From [Phialemoniopsis] sp. UDSM-2020 (Eukaryota > Ascomycota > Sordariomycetes > Thyridiales > Thyridiaceae), in NCBI GenBank assembly GCA_018873225.1, contig JAEILZ010000008.1, positions 2,480,001 through 2,544,000 of the forward strand: a stretch of DNA of 64,000 nucleotides, read 5' to 3'. The notes below the pieces were generated by a model, which worked only from the letters and a program-made list of their open reading frames with translations, had not been told where the DNA came from and ran no database searches. Below are positions 13,201 through 26,100 of this stretch, piece after piece. The first letter of the stretch is position 1; each line of letters starts with the position of its first letter. Position numbers and translations under genes: made by a program.

Positions 13201-15201
13201 CCGCCGCTTGCTGCTAGAGCCGCTTCGAGGTAAGCTTAGGCCAAGGGTATTTTTGACAGGGACCAGGTGAGATGCCAGGGGGGAGGGGTGTGCTTGTGGA
13301 TGTCTGTGTCCGTGTGGGATTTGGCAGTGGTGGTGGAACTCGTCGACAATGTCGAGTCGATGATACACTCACTCTGCACTACATGACTCAATTGCTGTTT
13401 CGTTTACCTTTTCCCTTGTAAACCCCGTGTGTGGTTGCCACGAGAAAAAGAGTCGGGGTGAAGGGAGAAGAAGGAGAAGGACCAACGGCCAAAGGGACCC
13501 GGCCCCGGTCTACAGATTGTAGACTAGGAGCCTCTGGGATGCAGAGCTCGGCAATACCTACACATAATAGAATGCAGTGAGGAATCATGTTTGCATATCC
13601 AAGTTATCAAATGCTATGAACCAAGCCCGTCCCTCCCGCCTTCCTCTTGGCGAACAGATTCGTCGAGCAGTGTACGCAATTGTATCGATAGACCGGGTCC
13701 AGGATCGTCAGGATGCGAGTGACGCCATACACCACCCAGATCGACCTATGACATCGCTCCAAAAGAGCCTCTGTTTCTGTTGCTCCAAGCAAAAAACGTC
13801 CGTGAGCTCTCAGCGTAGGAAGCACTGAGGACGTAGGTAGCACCACACCAGAACAGCTTGGCCTGTGCTGCCAGGGGTGTGGAGGGTGGTGGGTGGCGTG
13901 TGCAAAAGCAGGATGTAGAAAGCCCATGGTGATTGGCAGCAGGGGACCAGAATCCCAAGGGAGAGGGACTCGATTGGTCGTGTGATGGGCCTGCATACAC
14001 TGACATCTGACACCGACCACCCTCTCTGTCAATTTTTAGAAGGTCCAGTCGATGCAGGTGTGTGTGCCTGGTCTGCTCCAAGTATGTCAGAGGTACGAAA
14101 CATGATGACTTTCACAAGCTTTTTGCATGAGGGCAGATGGGCCCAGCCAGCCAGGAGCATCCCATCCCCATACATTACATGAGCTGCTGTCGTGTAACTC
14201 CGGACGTACGTGGGTTGAGCGGGGTTTCACATTTGATGCCTGGCCTGAACACCATTCATCAATTCCATTTACCTACAATATACTGTATACGGCTGTTGGG
14301 AATGGTGATGGTGTGCTCAAGCGTGGGATGATGTCTTTGCATCTTCCGAGTGGCCTGCCTTGCTAGATATTACAATCGGCCGGGAAACAAATTTGTTGGG
14401 AACGAGACACGGCTTGCTTTGACACACCCTCTTTCGCCGGGACTGATTATTCTAGGATTAATCTGTCTATCGAGGCTTCTTGGAAGTTTCCCCCAATCTA
14501 AGCCTTCTGCGATGCTGTCAATCTTTTGCCCAAAAGCCCGTCACAAAAAGCTCCCAATGTCAATCCAAGTCGTTCTTCATAAGACACGGCGAGAAGGAAA
14601 AAGCAACATGACGTAAAAAGGATCAAAAAGGGTGTCTTTTGTCCGTCCGGCTTCGACTGGTATACGCCCATCCCAATAAATTTTGGTGTCCCCTTGATCC
14701 CAACAAGTAAACACCTCCCAGATGGCGAAGTGCCGATTCGCCCCTTTTCCCTAATGCCCTGCAGACTATATTACCCAGCCGACCCTGCATTACCACCCAA
14801 ATGTCCGTGTAAATCCGTCAAGCATTGAGAAAGAGCAGATAGACCACCGATGAAAAGGAGTAGAATGGGGCGCGGGATAGAAGAAAAAGGAGCAAGAAAA
14901 CTTTTTGGACACCGCCAATGCCTTATGAGAACACAGTTCGCAGTGCTCCCATGCTCTGCTTTCATGAAGTGAAAATGCCGTTCATAGATGTTCTGGAATC
15001 AATAAAAAGACGAGGCAAACCACCCGTGCTTTGTGGAGAGTGCTGTGTGAACCCCTGTCCAGAGTAGCTCATAACATAAATCGTGAAAAGGAAATTCGTC
15101 GCAAATGGATCTTCCCACCTCTCGCTGGCCTCTCGGCAACAGACAAGAAAGGTTTGATGAGACCGGGATAAGAGGCGGTCGGTAGTGACAGGTCGAGGGT
15201 A
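7281..15201. other. 7.9-kb stretch without a supported gene
   Basis: Every frame on both strands is broken into pieces of at most about 200 codons with non-protein composition, and no plausible exon chain with conserved motifs was found. The sequence has many C/T-rich runs, GT/TG runs (densest at 9541-9620) and repeated GTAGGTAGG or TACGTAC words. It may be a long regulatory region, UTR or non-coding transcript territory flanking the GT2 or P-loop gene. No transposase, reverse transcriptase or terminal repeat was recognised. Confidence 0.4.
9541..9620. repeat. TG/CA-rich alternating tract
   Basis: About 80 bases of nearly pure TG, TATG and TGCG units (GTGTGTATGTATGTGTGTGT followed by similar words), ending in ATGTATGCATGCA. 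It is followed 40-70 bases later by a run of T and C (about 9658-9692). Alternating purine-pyrimidine tracts of this kind can adopt Z-form DNA and are prone to length change. It is an imperfect microsatellite rather than a clean array. Confidence 0.7.
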
Positions 15202-17104
15202 TTACGCCTGACTGGTGACCATGGCCGCCGGCTTCTCCACCATATCCCACATCTGGACCTTCTCAGAGGCCGCCGTCTTCTCGTCCAGGTCGCCAGACAG
15301 CTTGAGCTTAGCCAGCAGTTCATGCTGGGGCAAGCCCGGTTGGCGGCCGGAGGGCGTGGTCAGACTGGCGCTGCGCACGGGACGCGGAGTAAGACGGGAC
15401 TCGTCGTTCGCATCACCATCAGCTCGGCTACCCCAAGACGTCTGTGAAAATAGAGAATGGTAAGTAGTCTGCGGGTATGGGCAAGGAAAGAGTGACAGGG
15501 GATGTAGACTACCATACCATTCTAAGAGTGAAGAGGGCATAAAGCTTGATGAGACCGTGAAAGTAGCCAAAGATGATGGAGACGGGCAGAAACTTGATGT
15601 CGCTCGGGTTGCGCATGAACAGCCCCATAAGCTTGACGACCTTGGTAAAGCCGAACATGAAGATGAACTGTGCCCAGAACGCATATCGTCGGTTGGTGAG
15701 CTCCCAGTCACCCGTGGCCCACCAGCAAGAAGCGAGGAGGAGTGGATCAACGAGGAAGGCTAGTGAGGTAAAGGTCGCGATATGGAGAGCGTAGGTGCAC
15801 CACCATTGCTGTCTGTTTGAGAGAAAGTCAGTAAGCGCGAGAACCGGTGCAATTGGCGAGGATATCGTTGGGTGAGACAGGGGTCAGGAGCTGGGTCAGA
15901 AAAAGACACAGAAAAGAAAATGACACCACTGGGGTGTAGCACGTAATGCTGGACAGGGGTGAGAATGAATTGTGAGGGAGGGGTTGGTTGGGTGGAGAGG
16001 CCTTGGAGGGGGAGAATAGGATGGGATCAATGGAGGATCACTGAGACTAGGCTAGCTCAAAGCTGGTTGGTCTTACGCACCTCCACACATATTGTTCAGT
16101 CACGAGACTGGTCCAATTGCTTCGCCAATTGCTTCGAGCCCAGCGCGAGCACTGGTACAGGAATTTCAAGCCATTCTCGAGGGTGGTCTCGAGCTCACAC
16201 TCCCGCTCGTATTGGATGTATGTCTTCCACTGGTGGCTGACCAACCAGCGAGTCACAAAGTTGTCGTCGTCGGCGTTGAGGATGAACTTGCCCCAGCGCT
16301 CCGTCTTGAAACCCTCGAGGAAGTCGTGGCTGCGCAGAATCTCCGATCGGTAGGCTCCCGTGCGGCCTGACATGCAAGAGGTGCCGCCGTCCATCTTGTG
16401 GGTGGCCGAAATCTCAAAGTTGCGTCGCTCGATGTAGGCCGCTCCAAGCCAGTTGAAGATGCGGGTCGACCAGTCGCCGTCCCAAACACGTTTCACCCGC
16501 TGGCAGGTACCGACACCACCAATCTTTGGGTCTTCGAAGGGGGCGAGAATCCAATCCATGAGCTTCGGGGGCCAGGTGACATCATCGTCCGCCATGATGG
16601 TGATGTCGGTCTTCACATTGGGGAGCGCCTCGCAGACTTGCAGGCGCTTGTTAGCAATGTTGGTGCAGAGGACCTTGATCTGGTCCGGGGGATAGCCGAG
16701 GGTTGCGGCGAGCTTCTCCAAAGCTCCCTTCTTGTGAATAGTAGTGACGAGAATCAGCATAGCCGGCTTGCAGGCGAGGATGCTCTGCAGCGAAGGTCGA
16801 AGCTCCTCAAACACATTATGAATAGTGGGAATGACAACGGTCACATCGCTCGAGGTGAAGGTAGGTTTGGCTGGAATCGGCTTGGACTTGTAAGTCCAGT
16901 GGGCCCAACAGTGAACCAGGAGGCGGACATATCGATGAAGCCTTGTGAAGTCAGTTAGTGGCAGCACCAAGGAGACAAATCACTGAAGATTCTGATGTCG
17001 ATGTGCAATGCGTACCATAGGATCCAGAAGGTATAAATCCAGAAAGTGGTCGACCAGAGGAAATCAAAGCGCGGAAGGAAGGCGTCTAGGCGCACGCCTG
17101 CCAT
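15202..17104 (-). CDS. Family 2 glycosyltransferase (hyphal-growth type)
   Basis: Four exons, complement(15202..15441, 15518..15812, 16081..16941, 17016..17104), encode 494 aa; all junctions keep phase (introns 76, 268 and 74 nt, starting GTATGG, GTGCGT and GTACGC). An N-terminal membrane helix (about 13-45) precedes a GT-A domain with DXD-type motifs ADDDV (about 147-151) and ADDDN (about 252-256) and a QCSRW motif (about 293-297) matching the QxxRW signature of processive family 2 enzymes. Three further hydrophobic spans lie after it, then a polar cytosolic tail. The family is related to hyaluronan/chitin-synthase-like enzymes; Zymoseptoria and Fusarium homologues are needed for hyphal growth on solid surfaces (literature knowledge). 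The sugar product is unknown. The 268-nt second intron is unusually long for this window but both its ends are well formed. Confidence 0.88.
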
Positions 17105-20100
17105 GCTTAGACTGGAGATCGACATGACGTCTGTAATGCTGAGCCAAGAATTGATATGCGCTTGACAGCTGGGTTGTCAATGGCAGGTGAGGAGGTTCGT
17201 TCAGTCGCAGATATCTTGTCGAGATGATCTGCGCGGGTGGTGAGTGAAGTGTGTGGGGCAAATCTTGGAAGAGTTGCTGTTGTTCCGGCCAGGCCTGGTC
17301 GGAGAGGCCACTGGTTTGATGGTGGAGGAAGAGAAGACGAGACTAATTCGAGGCAAGGAAGACACGTCTTGTCTGCCTTGAGAGCTGCTGGGTGGGGAGG
17401 GGTGTCTGGGTGTTTGCGATGGTGAGATCTAAAGCCAGAGAGACCTGAGGTCAGGGTGAGCCGGGATCTGAAGTCAATGTGACCTCGTGTTGACGACCCT
17501 GCTACTGAGAGCTGATATGGAGCTATACCGGCAGTCAGGGGGAAGCCGAGAGTGTTTTTGTGCCGCCGTCGTCAACTCAACCGGGAATGGTAAAGAACGA
17601 GGAGCAGAACGACCGTAAGGTGGCTATCAATGGCCAGCTGGTGGTGCCTTGGTTCGGGGCACCGTAGATGTAATGTACAAGAACGAGGACAAGAATGGTC
17701 GAGTGGAAGAAGAGAGGCCAAGGGGACGTCAATTGGCCTCTAGAAGAACAGACAGGAAATGGAGAAGATGAGGAGGAAGCAGTAGTGGCATCCGGGACAG
17801 CAGAGGAGCTGGGGAGGGGCGAGAACAGGATGAAATATATAATGTAGCCGAGCTGCGAGCGAGCTATCAACCTACATGCTTTTGCCTATCTACTCTTTAG
17901 CAGCAGACCTACCACTCGGTTCATACGTGATGGGCAATGCATTGAGACGTTTGCGGTTAGAGGGACGAATGATAATGCAAAGCCGTGGTCCATGAAGGCC
18001 AATTGACGACATGTACTTGTCGAGTACGTGCTGGACATGGCAGGATACGTCGTAGCAAGTAGGTAATATCACGTTGAAGAACATGTAGACCAGAGGAGAC
18101 TCAGTGAGACAGCGGGTACAATCTGGACTAAATTTATTGCATGCATCTTTTTTTGAGGAGGGAGGTGGGGGGAAAGCATCCATGATCAATCCATCAAGAA
18201 CCCTTGATCCATGTCGCAGGGGGCGTGTGCATGTGCAGGCATGGTGGGCGTGTGGTTGACTGGACTGGAGAGTGTGGTGCCGCTAAAATGGACCAGGGTT
18301 GGATGGACTCTTGACGGTCGAACAAGTACCTCGTCCAAGCAGGTACCTACTGACTTCGAAGGGCTCTTCATTCCCACTTTCTGTCTGATTGTGTTTCTTG
18401 TCAAGTCAAAAGCTCGTGTATGTCATAATCTGCGGTTCACAGCCAATATGACGATTCAATGTTTGTTTGGCACACTGTTGTTGCCGGTTGGGGGATGATG
18501 GGTGGATGTGCATGTATGCGTGTAGGGTATTTTGGACTGTGTAAGTGATAGTTACGAATATCTGCTTTGCAAGGGAGCAAAATGTACTAGGTATGTTGGT
18601 CGAGAGACAGAAGAGAAGGAGGGAAAACGGAGTCCAAGAGCCATGTATGTACGTCTTTTGGGAAATCCTTGAAAGGCTAGCTGGGTATTGTGTCCTTCTT
18701 CACACGAGATGATGGGGGGTGTAAGTCTCGCTGTTTCTCTTCATCGTTCGAATGCGTGTGTATTTGTCCGTGTGTAAGAGATGGATGGGATGGGCTGGCG
18801 TAAGTCTTTCTCCACCAAGAGCAAGACCATCTGCTCCGGAGCCTTACGGATGTACCTTGTTCTGCAGATCTGATCTCGACAGCTCCATTTCGTTTACATG
18901 CACATACGCCCGGCTTGCCGTTGCGGTGCAAGCGCTGAGCAGAATGGATAAGACCCTCAATTTGTGGGGGGAACAACAGAGGACTGCGATGTGGAGAAAA
19001 TATCACATCAGTTAGGCATGATGCAGAAGCGTGCGCTTTGCATTGTTGTGGCCGCTCAAGACACGGAATCGATGTCCGTAACAGTGCTGGGTTTCATGAG
19101 CAAGAACAACATACAGCCTCTTGATGGACAGAGGACACAGCGGGCGGAGATTAGCACAAGGGCGAGGTTCGCTTGACGGAGAGCCACGGAAGGGCCAACT
19201 TCCAATGGCGGCACGCTAGAGCCCCGACCCCGGCAACAAGACGACATGTACTTCGTACTCCGAACAGCCATATCGTTGCACCTTGTCCATGCTCCGCAGA
19301 GACAGACATTGAGATCCACAGACAGCATACAGACAGAGGCAATGTACCGAGATGATACCTGCTTGCTTACTCGACGTACTTTTGTTGTTTGCTTCCGGAT
19401 TACTTATTCCTACTCGGTAAATGGATATGGAATATGGCGGGTGCTGCCATTCTTGCCAAAGAGGCGCTTCTGCCCTTTTCGCCTTCTCGCGAAACGTGGG
19501 GGAGACGCATTGGTTTGGCGGCTGAAGGATGTGCGTCAGTCAGGCCATCGCAGTGGGCGTCTGGTGCACAAGACTGCGTCACATGGCCCGGAAGATGCCA
19601 GGCAATATGGATGGAGAGCGGAGAGAAAGAATACGCGCGCCATCAGAGGCAAATCGTTGCACGTACGATGTCAACTAGAGGCTCGCTACTTTGGCAATTT
19701 GGGTACTAAGTCAGTCAAGTGGTGAGTGTCTAGACAGAAGCGCCTCCTCCCAAGCTCGATCTGGGAAGAATTAGCCACCACCCAAGGACGATGGCTCAAT
19801 GGCTCGGCTGCAGTACAGGGAATAATTAAGGGTCTGGCTGATGGCATCTCCCACTGATCCATCGTCGACACTCGCTGCAGCGCTTGGAGCAGCGCTAGCG
19901 AGAAGCGAATCAGGGCGCTGAGGCCGCTGGGTGGGGAAGCGTCCTCTTTTAGTCGTATGGGGCCGTTTACTTTCTTCAGACGAGACCAGAGACCAGGACC
20001 AGAACCAGTGGAGGCGGCGGCGACAGGACTCACCAATGTTTGGCCAATAAGCGAGCTGCGGACAGGGCAAGTCCAAGACCAGCCCAGTGATGGCGGCAAA

Positions 20101-23100
20101 GAGGCCGGACAGACGAGGCATTCAGTGGTCGAGGTCATAGGACAGAGCGCCGGGCCAATTGATTACGAAAGGTGTCAAATGACACTCTCCAATATCGACC
20201 ATGCCTTTTTATTGCGCGCCGCTGGTAGTTACGTCTTTTTCGGGTGGACGATTCACACAGACTGCAGATCATGGAAGTGCCTCTCGGCAAGGGACTCTTT
20301 TTCCCCCACAGGTTGCTCAGAGCAGGGGAGCAAGGGCCCATGGCTGGCCCATGGCTGGCCTGCTGGGAGGGCGTGCTGTTAGTGGAGGCTTTGGAGGCTA
20401 CGAGCGGGGTGAGCCCTGAAAGGAGGAGTTGGAGAAGACGCACCTAGCGACCTAGTGCTCAATTCGAGATGCAAATGCATCTTTTATTCTGGCCCTTGCT
20501 CGATGATCAGTGGATGAACCAACAGTGCTCAGTGTGGAGAGTGTCGTGAGGACGTGAGGGAAAAGAGGGACAAGACAGCCACTCGAGGAGCTAGCAAAGC
20601 ACGCTTCGTTGCTCTTGCCGTTTGCGGAACCATGCGGAACTTGTTGGTTTGAAGCGAATGCAACTTGGCTTCTTCCTCTGAGATGATACCAGACCACACG
20701 CTCGCTGGCTTGCTCAATACCTTACTTTGTCAATTGGTCAATGGGTCTCGAGAAACTGGAAAAGAGAAGGGGACCTCCAGGCCTCCCGTCCTCGCTCGCC
20801 TCGGACCAGCCCGGAGAACGGCCCCCAAATCTCGCACGATGCTGTGTGGTCCATAGCTCGCAAATGGGTAGCCATGGATCAAACTGTTGCATTCGGCCAT
20901 GCTTCATAGCAGAGCATACTCCGTGTGGTCCATCCTGCGCTCGCTCTGCAGGCAGGCTCTTCATTTTCCTGTATGTCCGCCTTTTATCTGCTCTTGTTCT
21001 GCCGGGGTCCTGAGACGGCCGATATCTCTACGTTTCATGTATTGATATGTGTGCAGATTGCCCCTCATTTCTCAGATCCTAGTTTGACTTGACTGGTGCT
21101 CGTCCGCATCCAGTGTCGTATGGGCATGCCGAACCACAGACCAGACCAAAAAAGAATACAACCAGGTCTGGGATCTGCGCACGCAATGGAGAAAAGTACC
21201 TTGTGAGTCGAATCCATCCAGAGATGGCGCAAGCTGACGAAGTACCTACATACGTACATACTTGCCTCCATGCTGCGCTTGCAGAGCTCGGACAAGGGAA
21301 GTAAACGGCTGTGGAGAGGTGGGTTTCTGTTGTTCCGTTAGCGGCTTGATGCCCGCTTGCTAATCTCAATACTGTCCGGGCTCGTTCGATTCGAGGTCTT
21401 TCTGCTCCAGGACTGGGCAAGGGCACCAGTTCCAACTGCCAACAACTCCGGCCTGCGGAGTCACTGTGTGATGGACCAGATATTGAGATGCGAATGGGCG
21501 CGCAGCTTTCGCCCTGCTGCAGCACTGAAGGCTGTTTCTCTTGCCTCGCCTCACCGGCCTGCTCGGTCCAGGTAAGGGAGGGCCACGCTGACACAATTTT
21601 TGGGGCCATGTGGCGAGGCCCTCTGACTCTCGAGTGATACCAAAGAGCCGCATTCCAGTGACTGTCGCACACTTCTTTGACACAACTCTAAAGGCTAGCG
21701 GCAATCGTTGCTGCGCCGGTGCCTTTTGCCAAGCAACCGTTTTGGGCTACTGCTTCTGCTGCAGGGTGTGGGCCGCGTTGCATCCAAAGAGCTGCGCGGT
21801 GCAGACTCAGGCAGATGAGGGCCGAAAACAGACCACTCACCTCGATTCCTTTTGTCTGCGTCTTGTTCGCAAGTGCCTTTCCCGCATACGGCACCGACTA
21901 AGGGTTGCAGAATCAAATCAATGCACCGGCAGATTGCATCAAGAGGCCCAAGAAGTACGCTGCGATAACCTGCGCAGAATCCCGCGGGCATGCGTCCCTC
22001 CAAAGTGTGCAAATTTCACTTGTCTGCGAGCAATTTTGGCTGTTTTGTGGGGGAGCAGCTTGTTTGGAGATGGATTACAGGTTTATTGCACCTTTAATGT
22101 GCAAGCTATTACCTCATGCAGCACACCTTTCTAACTTTGGAAATGGATGGCTGTTGTCGGTCCCTCCCCTCCCCAGGCCCTCCAAGGTGAGTGTCGACGA
22201 AACGTCAAAGGACGTCGCCGGATGGAGCTGCATCGGGTTGTCCGTCTAGGCTTTTCGTCATGATCTCCGTCATGATGCTTCCGCACCGCAGAGCTGCATT
22301 TACGTTGGCCAAGCATATATCTGGTGGGGTCAGGCTCATCATTCCATCCTGTGCTCTTGTCACTCGAAGACATCAATACTTACTTCACTTGAGTTGATTG
22401 ACAAGAAAAAACATCAGACACGGCAGGGACGGCAGAGGTTTCCACGGCAGCTCATCGGTTCATCCCCGGCTAGATGTTCCTGTCACCATCAATCGATTCG
22501 GCGTCTTTTGTGAAGAAGCCAAAAACGCCAGTGTGGGTAGCTTTGATTCAACCCTCCCTCCGCCATCCGTCAACAAGATCCCCCCTGTAACCACGCTAGA
22601 TGGCCGGTAGGCCAGACCAGTATGGCACGGCCCATGCTCGGTTTTTCCCGCCGTCGTCATTAGCTCAATCAATCCAATGTGCGCCCGCAGAATGCGGAGT
22701 TGTAGGAACCAAGTGGGGTGTGTTGCTGCACCAAGCAGAGGAGCAGCAGCATTCAGTTGTCTCTTGTATGTGCACATTTTCTAATAGTATCGTCAACACA
22801 CCACACCTATGCAAGGTGAGCACAGGCTACCAGAGCACGGCGTGAGCGGTATCAATGCCCCTGTGTGAACGTGTGAGGAAGCATTAGCGCTGCGAATTTG
22901 CCTCTTGGATAATACAGGCCAGGTCACTCAGAATGCATTCTTGGGCATTCAGTCTCCGATGTGATCAAGCACAATCCTTGGGAAACGCAATCTGGATATG
23001 TAGTGCGAGTCATCCTCGATGTTTCGTCACGCAATCTGCAAGTAGACAGTGTACTTATGGCGCGCGTCGGTGTCCTCTGCATCTGATACATATGATACAT

Positions 23101-26100
23101 AATGTATAATACATCTGACAGACAGGGTTACAGTCCGAGCTGTCTGTTCTTCTCCCTCCTTCTTTACTTCATGATCGAGGCGACATCTGAAGAAATTGGC
23201 CATGGACCAGGGGTTTGAAACCTTGCAATTGCTTCCCAAGCTTCCCAGTGCTACTGTACCTCTTGACGATCAGCACAGCCACGCGATTTAAGACTGTCAA
23301 GGCAGGTAGGAGTGCGAGATGTTTTGCATCGAGCTGTTACCTAAACCGCAGTCTGCGTGCCTGCCTGGGCCTGTTGAGTTTAATCTTATCAGTTTCCCAA
23401 GATAAGCATCCATCATTAATGAATTTTCACTGTCCCTCCATGTAACACTTTCAGGCTCAATCTACCTATGTCGCCATTGCATCCCGGATCCTCTCTTCTG
23501 CCAAATTTATTCAATTCAAGTCGTGTTTCCAAGCCTGGTGTTTACATTTACTTACCTACCGGTACATGATTTTACAGCTATCAATGTTGCAACATTCCGA
23601 AGATAGCCATGCTCTCTTGAGGTTGACCAACAACCCTGCCGCGTCCTTTCAGGGGAGTTACATCGAAACCCACCTTGCATGTCCAGCACGGACAGAGTGG
23701 TGGAACCTCGGCGATGGCCAGGATTCTCGATCAAGCCGTCTCCCTGTATCTTCCGCAGGGATCCCCTCAAGCCACGGGAGGCTATTCCCTGAAAGGTTCA
23801 ACTCGCATGCCACAGTCGTGGAGCGAAATTGTGCTCGCCGAGATCCCAACAAGGTCGACCGGCTAATGCTAAGCTTACGGAATTCGCTCTGCGATGTACT
23901 CGTTGGCACTTACCTTGGGACCCTTCGGGGATTCGCAAGCGCGACAATCTCCTGAAAGATACTTACATTCGCAGTTCTTCGCGTAGTGCCTTGACCAGAC
24001 TGAGCGACAAAGAAACCTGTTCGCCGAGTACCGCTGCATCTTGAAAAGCCAGATTCGGTACACAAGATGAGTGAATGCAAGCTGGGAGGTCCAACGAACC
24101 AAGCGTATTTCCCGCGTCGTCAATGCTTTGCACTTACATACAGAGAGTGGCCCTGCGCAGTACCACAACAAGTGGACCTACCTCAGCCAGTATGTTTGTA
24201 CAAGATAGCAATGCTTGGGGATCTGATCTGTTCCTGAGCGATCCTGGTAAGGAGGATGCAACACGGTCCAATTGCTTTTGACCCACGTCAGACCTACAAC
24301 TCGATTTCCTTTGGTACGTAATGGACTCCAAGGCTTTCATGTCTGTCTCGCTGCCATTTTCACCTGAAATCTACACGCTGCAGACTATATTTTTAACAAG
24401 GTAATATCTGACCCCCGCGCACGCGGCGTGTTCTCAGATCATTGCGTCAATTTCGGGACGTATCGGTAGACCCTCCGTCACCTGAAATGCAGAATGTCGT
24501 CCATACAGAGTGGACGGCTGTGGAGCCGGACTACGGTTCGCTACCGTATCAAGCACTGCTGCAGAGGAGGGCGGGATGCCGTTGCGTGGTGGTAACGAAG
24601 AGTTTACGATGACCCAAAAGCAATCTGGCCCACGCGGTACGAGCGGGACGGTATGGCTCGGGGAAGCAGGCTTGCAGTCCCGGCGTCGACGATCTGGGCC
24701 AGAGACCATTCAGGGCTGGGGCGGCAAGATTACATGTGTTCCTCTGGATAAAGTCGCTTCACACCCCCTTCCGATGCCTAAAGCGCACTTTACATCCCCA
24801 ACGACGCATGTTGACCTCAGCCCACAGGTCAACAACAACTCAAAAACGATGCACCAAGGAGAATATTTAGATTGCTGGGAAATACGGAGGGAAAACCGGT
24901 GAGCACCGCCGTCCCTGATTCTGAGCTGCATAGCCGACGCCGGGTCCTTCCTGCATGGCACCTGAGCTGCATATCTTACAGTATCGTGAGTTGTCAACGT
25001 GTCTCTAATGCAGCCTTTGCAGGGCATCGCCTCGCTAGACGTAACCACCGACCCGCCTTAAAGTCGAGCCCTCCATGACGGCCTGATTCACACAAAGTTT
25101 CTTTTCTAAATCCTCGCAATGGCCCTGACGGCCAAATTGGCAATTGCCCTGCCCAGAGCACCAGGCCTTATATGCGGATGAGCCCGGGCCCCGGGGCACA
25201 GAATCCCAAAGCCCCTTGGTTGGCACAGATTCGCCCTCACGACATGAAACGGAAGGACTGGCGGTGAGGGCCCGTCTTCCGAGTCGCTTACAGAGAACTG
25301 GGAAAGCCAAGCCAGCTTGTCAATTCACCAGCTCCCAGCGAATCACAGATTGGGAGGCAACGAGCTCGCTCATCCCCCATGCACGGTGACCTATCCCCAG
25401 TGGGACGAGTAGGAGACGTTCCAGGAGAGCCGCAGTGCGGATCAACTGGCTCCTGGCCTGGTCAACCTTGTAATGTTAGCCCCCTCCCGGTGGGAAACGG
25501 ACAGCCAATTCAAGGGAATGGCGTGTCATGGTGAAGGCTGGCCACCCTGCGGAACGCAGCGGCGGTGGCAAAGACATGACGGCCGTCCAAGGCCCAGCTC
25601 GCAGGTCCTCTGTACCATTGCCGATCAGCATCATTTCATCTCGACATCCCACGGCCAGCCTGCCTCGCGTGACACACGAGAGCCCGCGCCGAAGCGAAAC
25701 CCCGCAAAGACGTTGGTCATGGGGTCTCATGTCGACATGAAGAGCGCACCTCTGTTCGCCTATTCGATGGCCATACTGTGCCAGACTCGAACGGGAGAGA
25801 TCTCCGACGGCAAAGAGGGGGAGAACCCTGAAGCTGGCCATTTACTGGCGCCGTCGGCGCTCCATGTGATCCCTTGGTGATAACCTCATTCGTTTTCAAC
25901 ATGCAGTGGAATGTTGCTGATCACTGCGTCCCCCGCCGGCTCTCCAATGGCAACCTGCCGAGAGCGCTCATCGCCACCTTTCTCAAACACTCCGACGCAA
26001 CACTGGAGGGCTTTGGGTCAGCGTTCGGATGGCAGCCTCCGGACGGCTTGCTGCGGGCGACTGAATCCCCTCATGATACGCAACCAGCCTTCCTGCATGG

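Noticed and set aside
19771..20121. Minus-strand frame starting MPRLSGLFAAITGLVLDL with a GTGAGT donor after about 30 codons
   Set aside because: No convincing partner exon or family; kept out of the gene list.
20135..20443. Minus-strand frame with a signal-peptide-like start (MRLLQLLLSGLTPLVAS)
   Set aside because: The rest is basic and unpatterned, there is no cysteine framework or repeat, and no second supporting signal.
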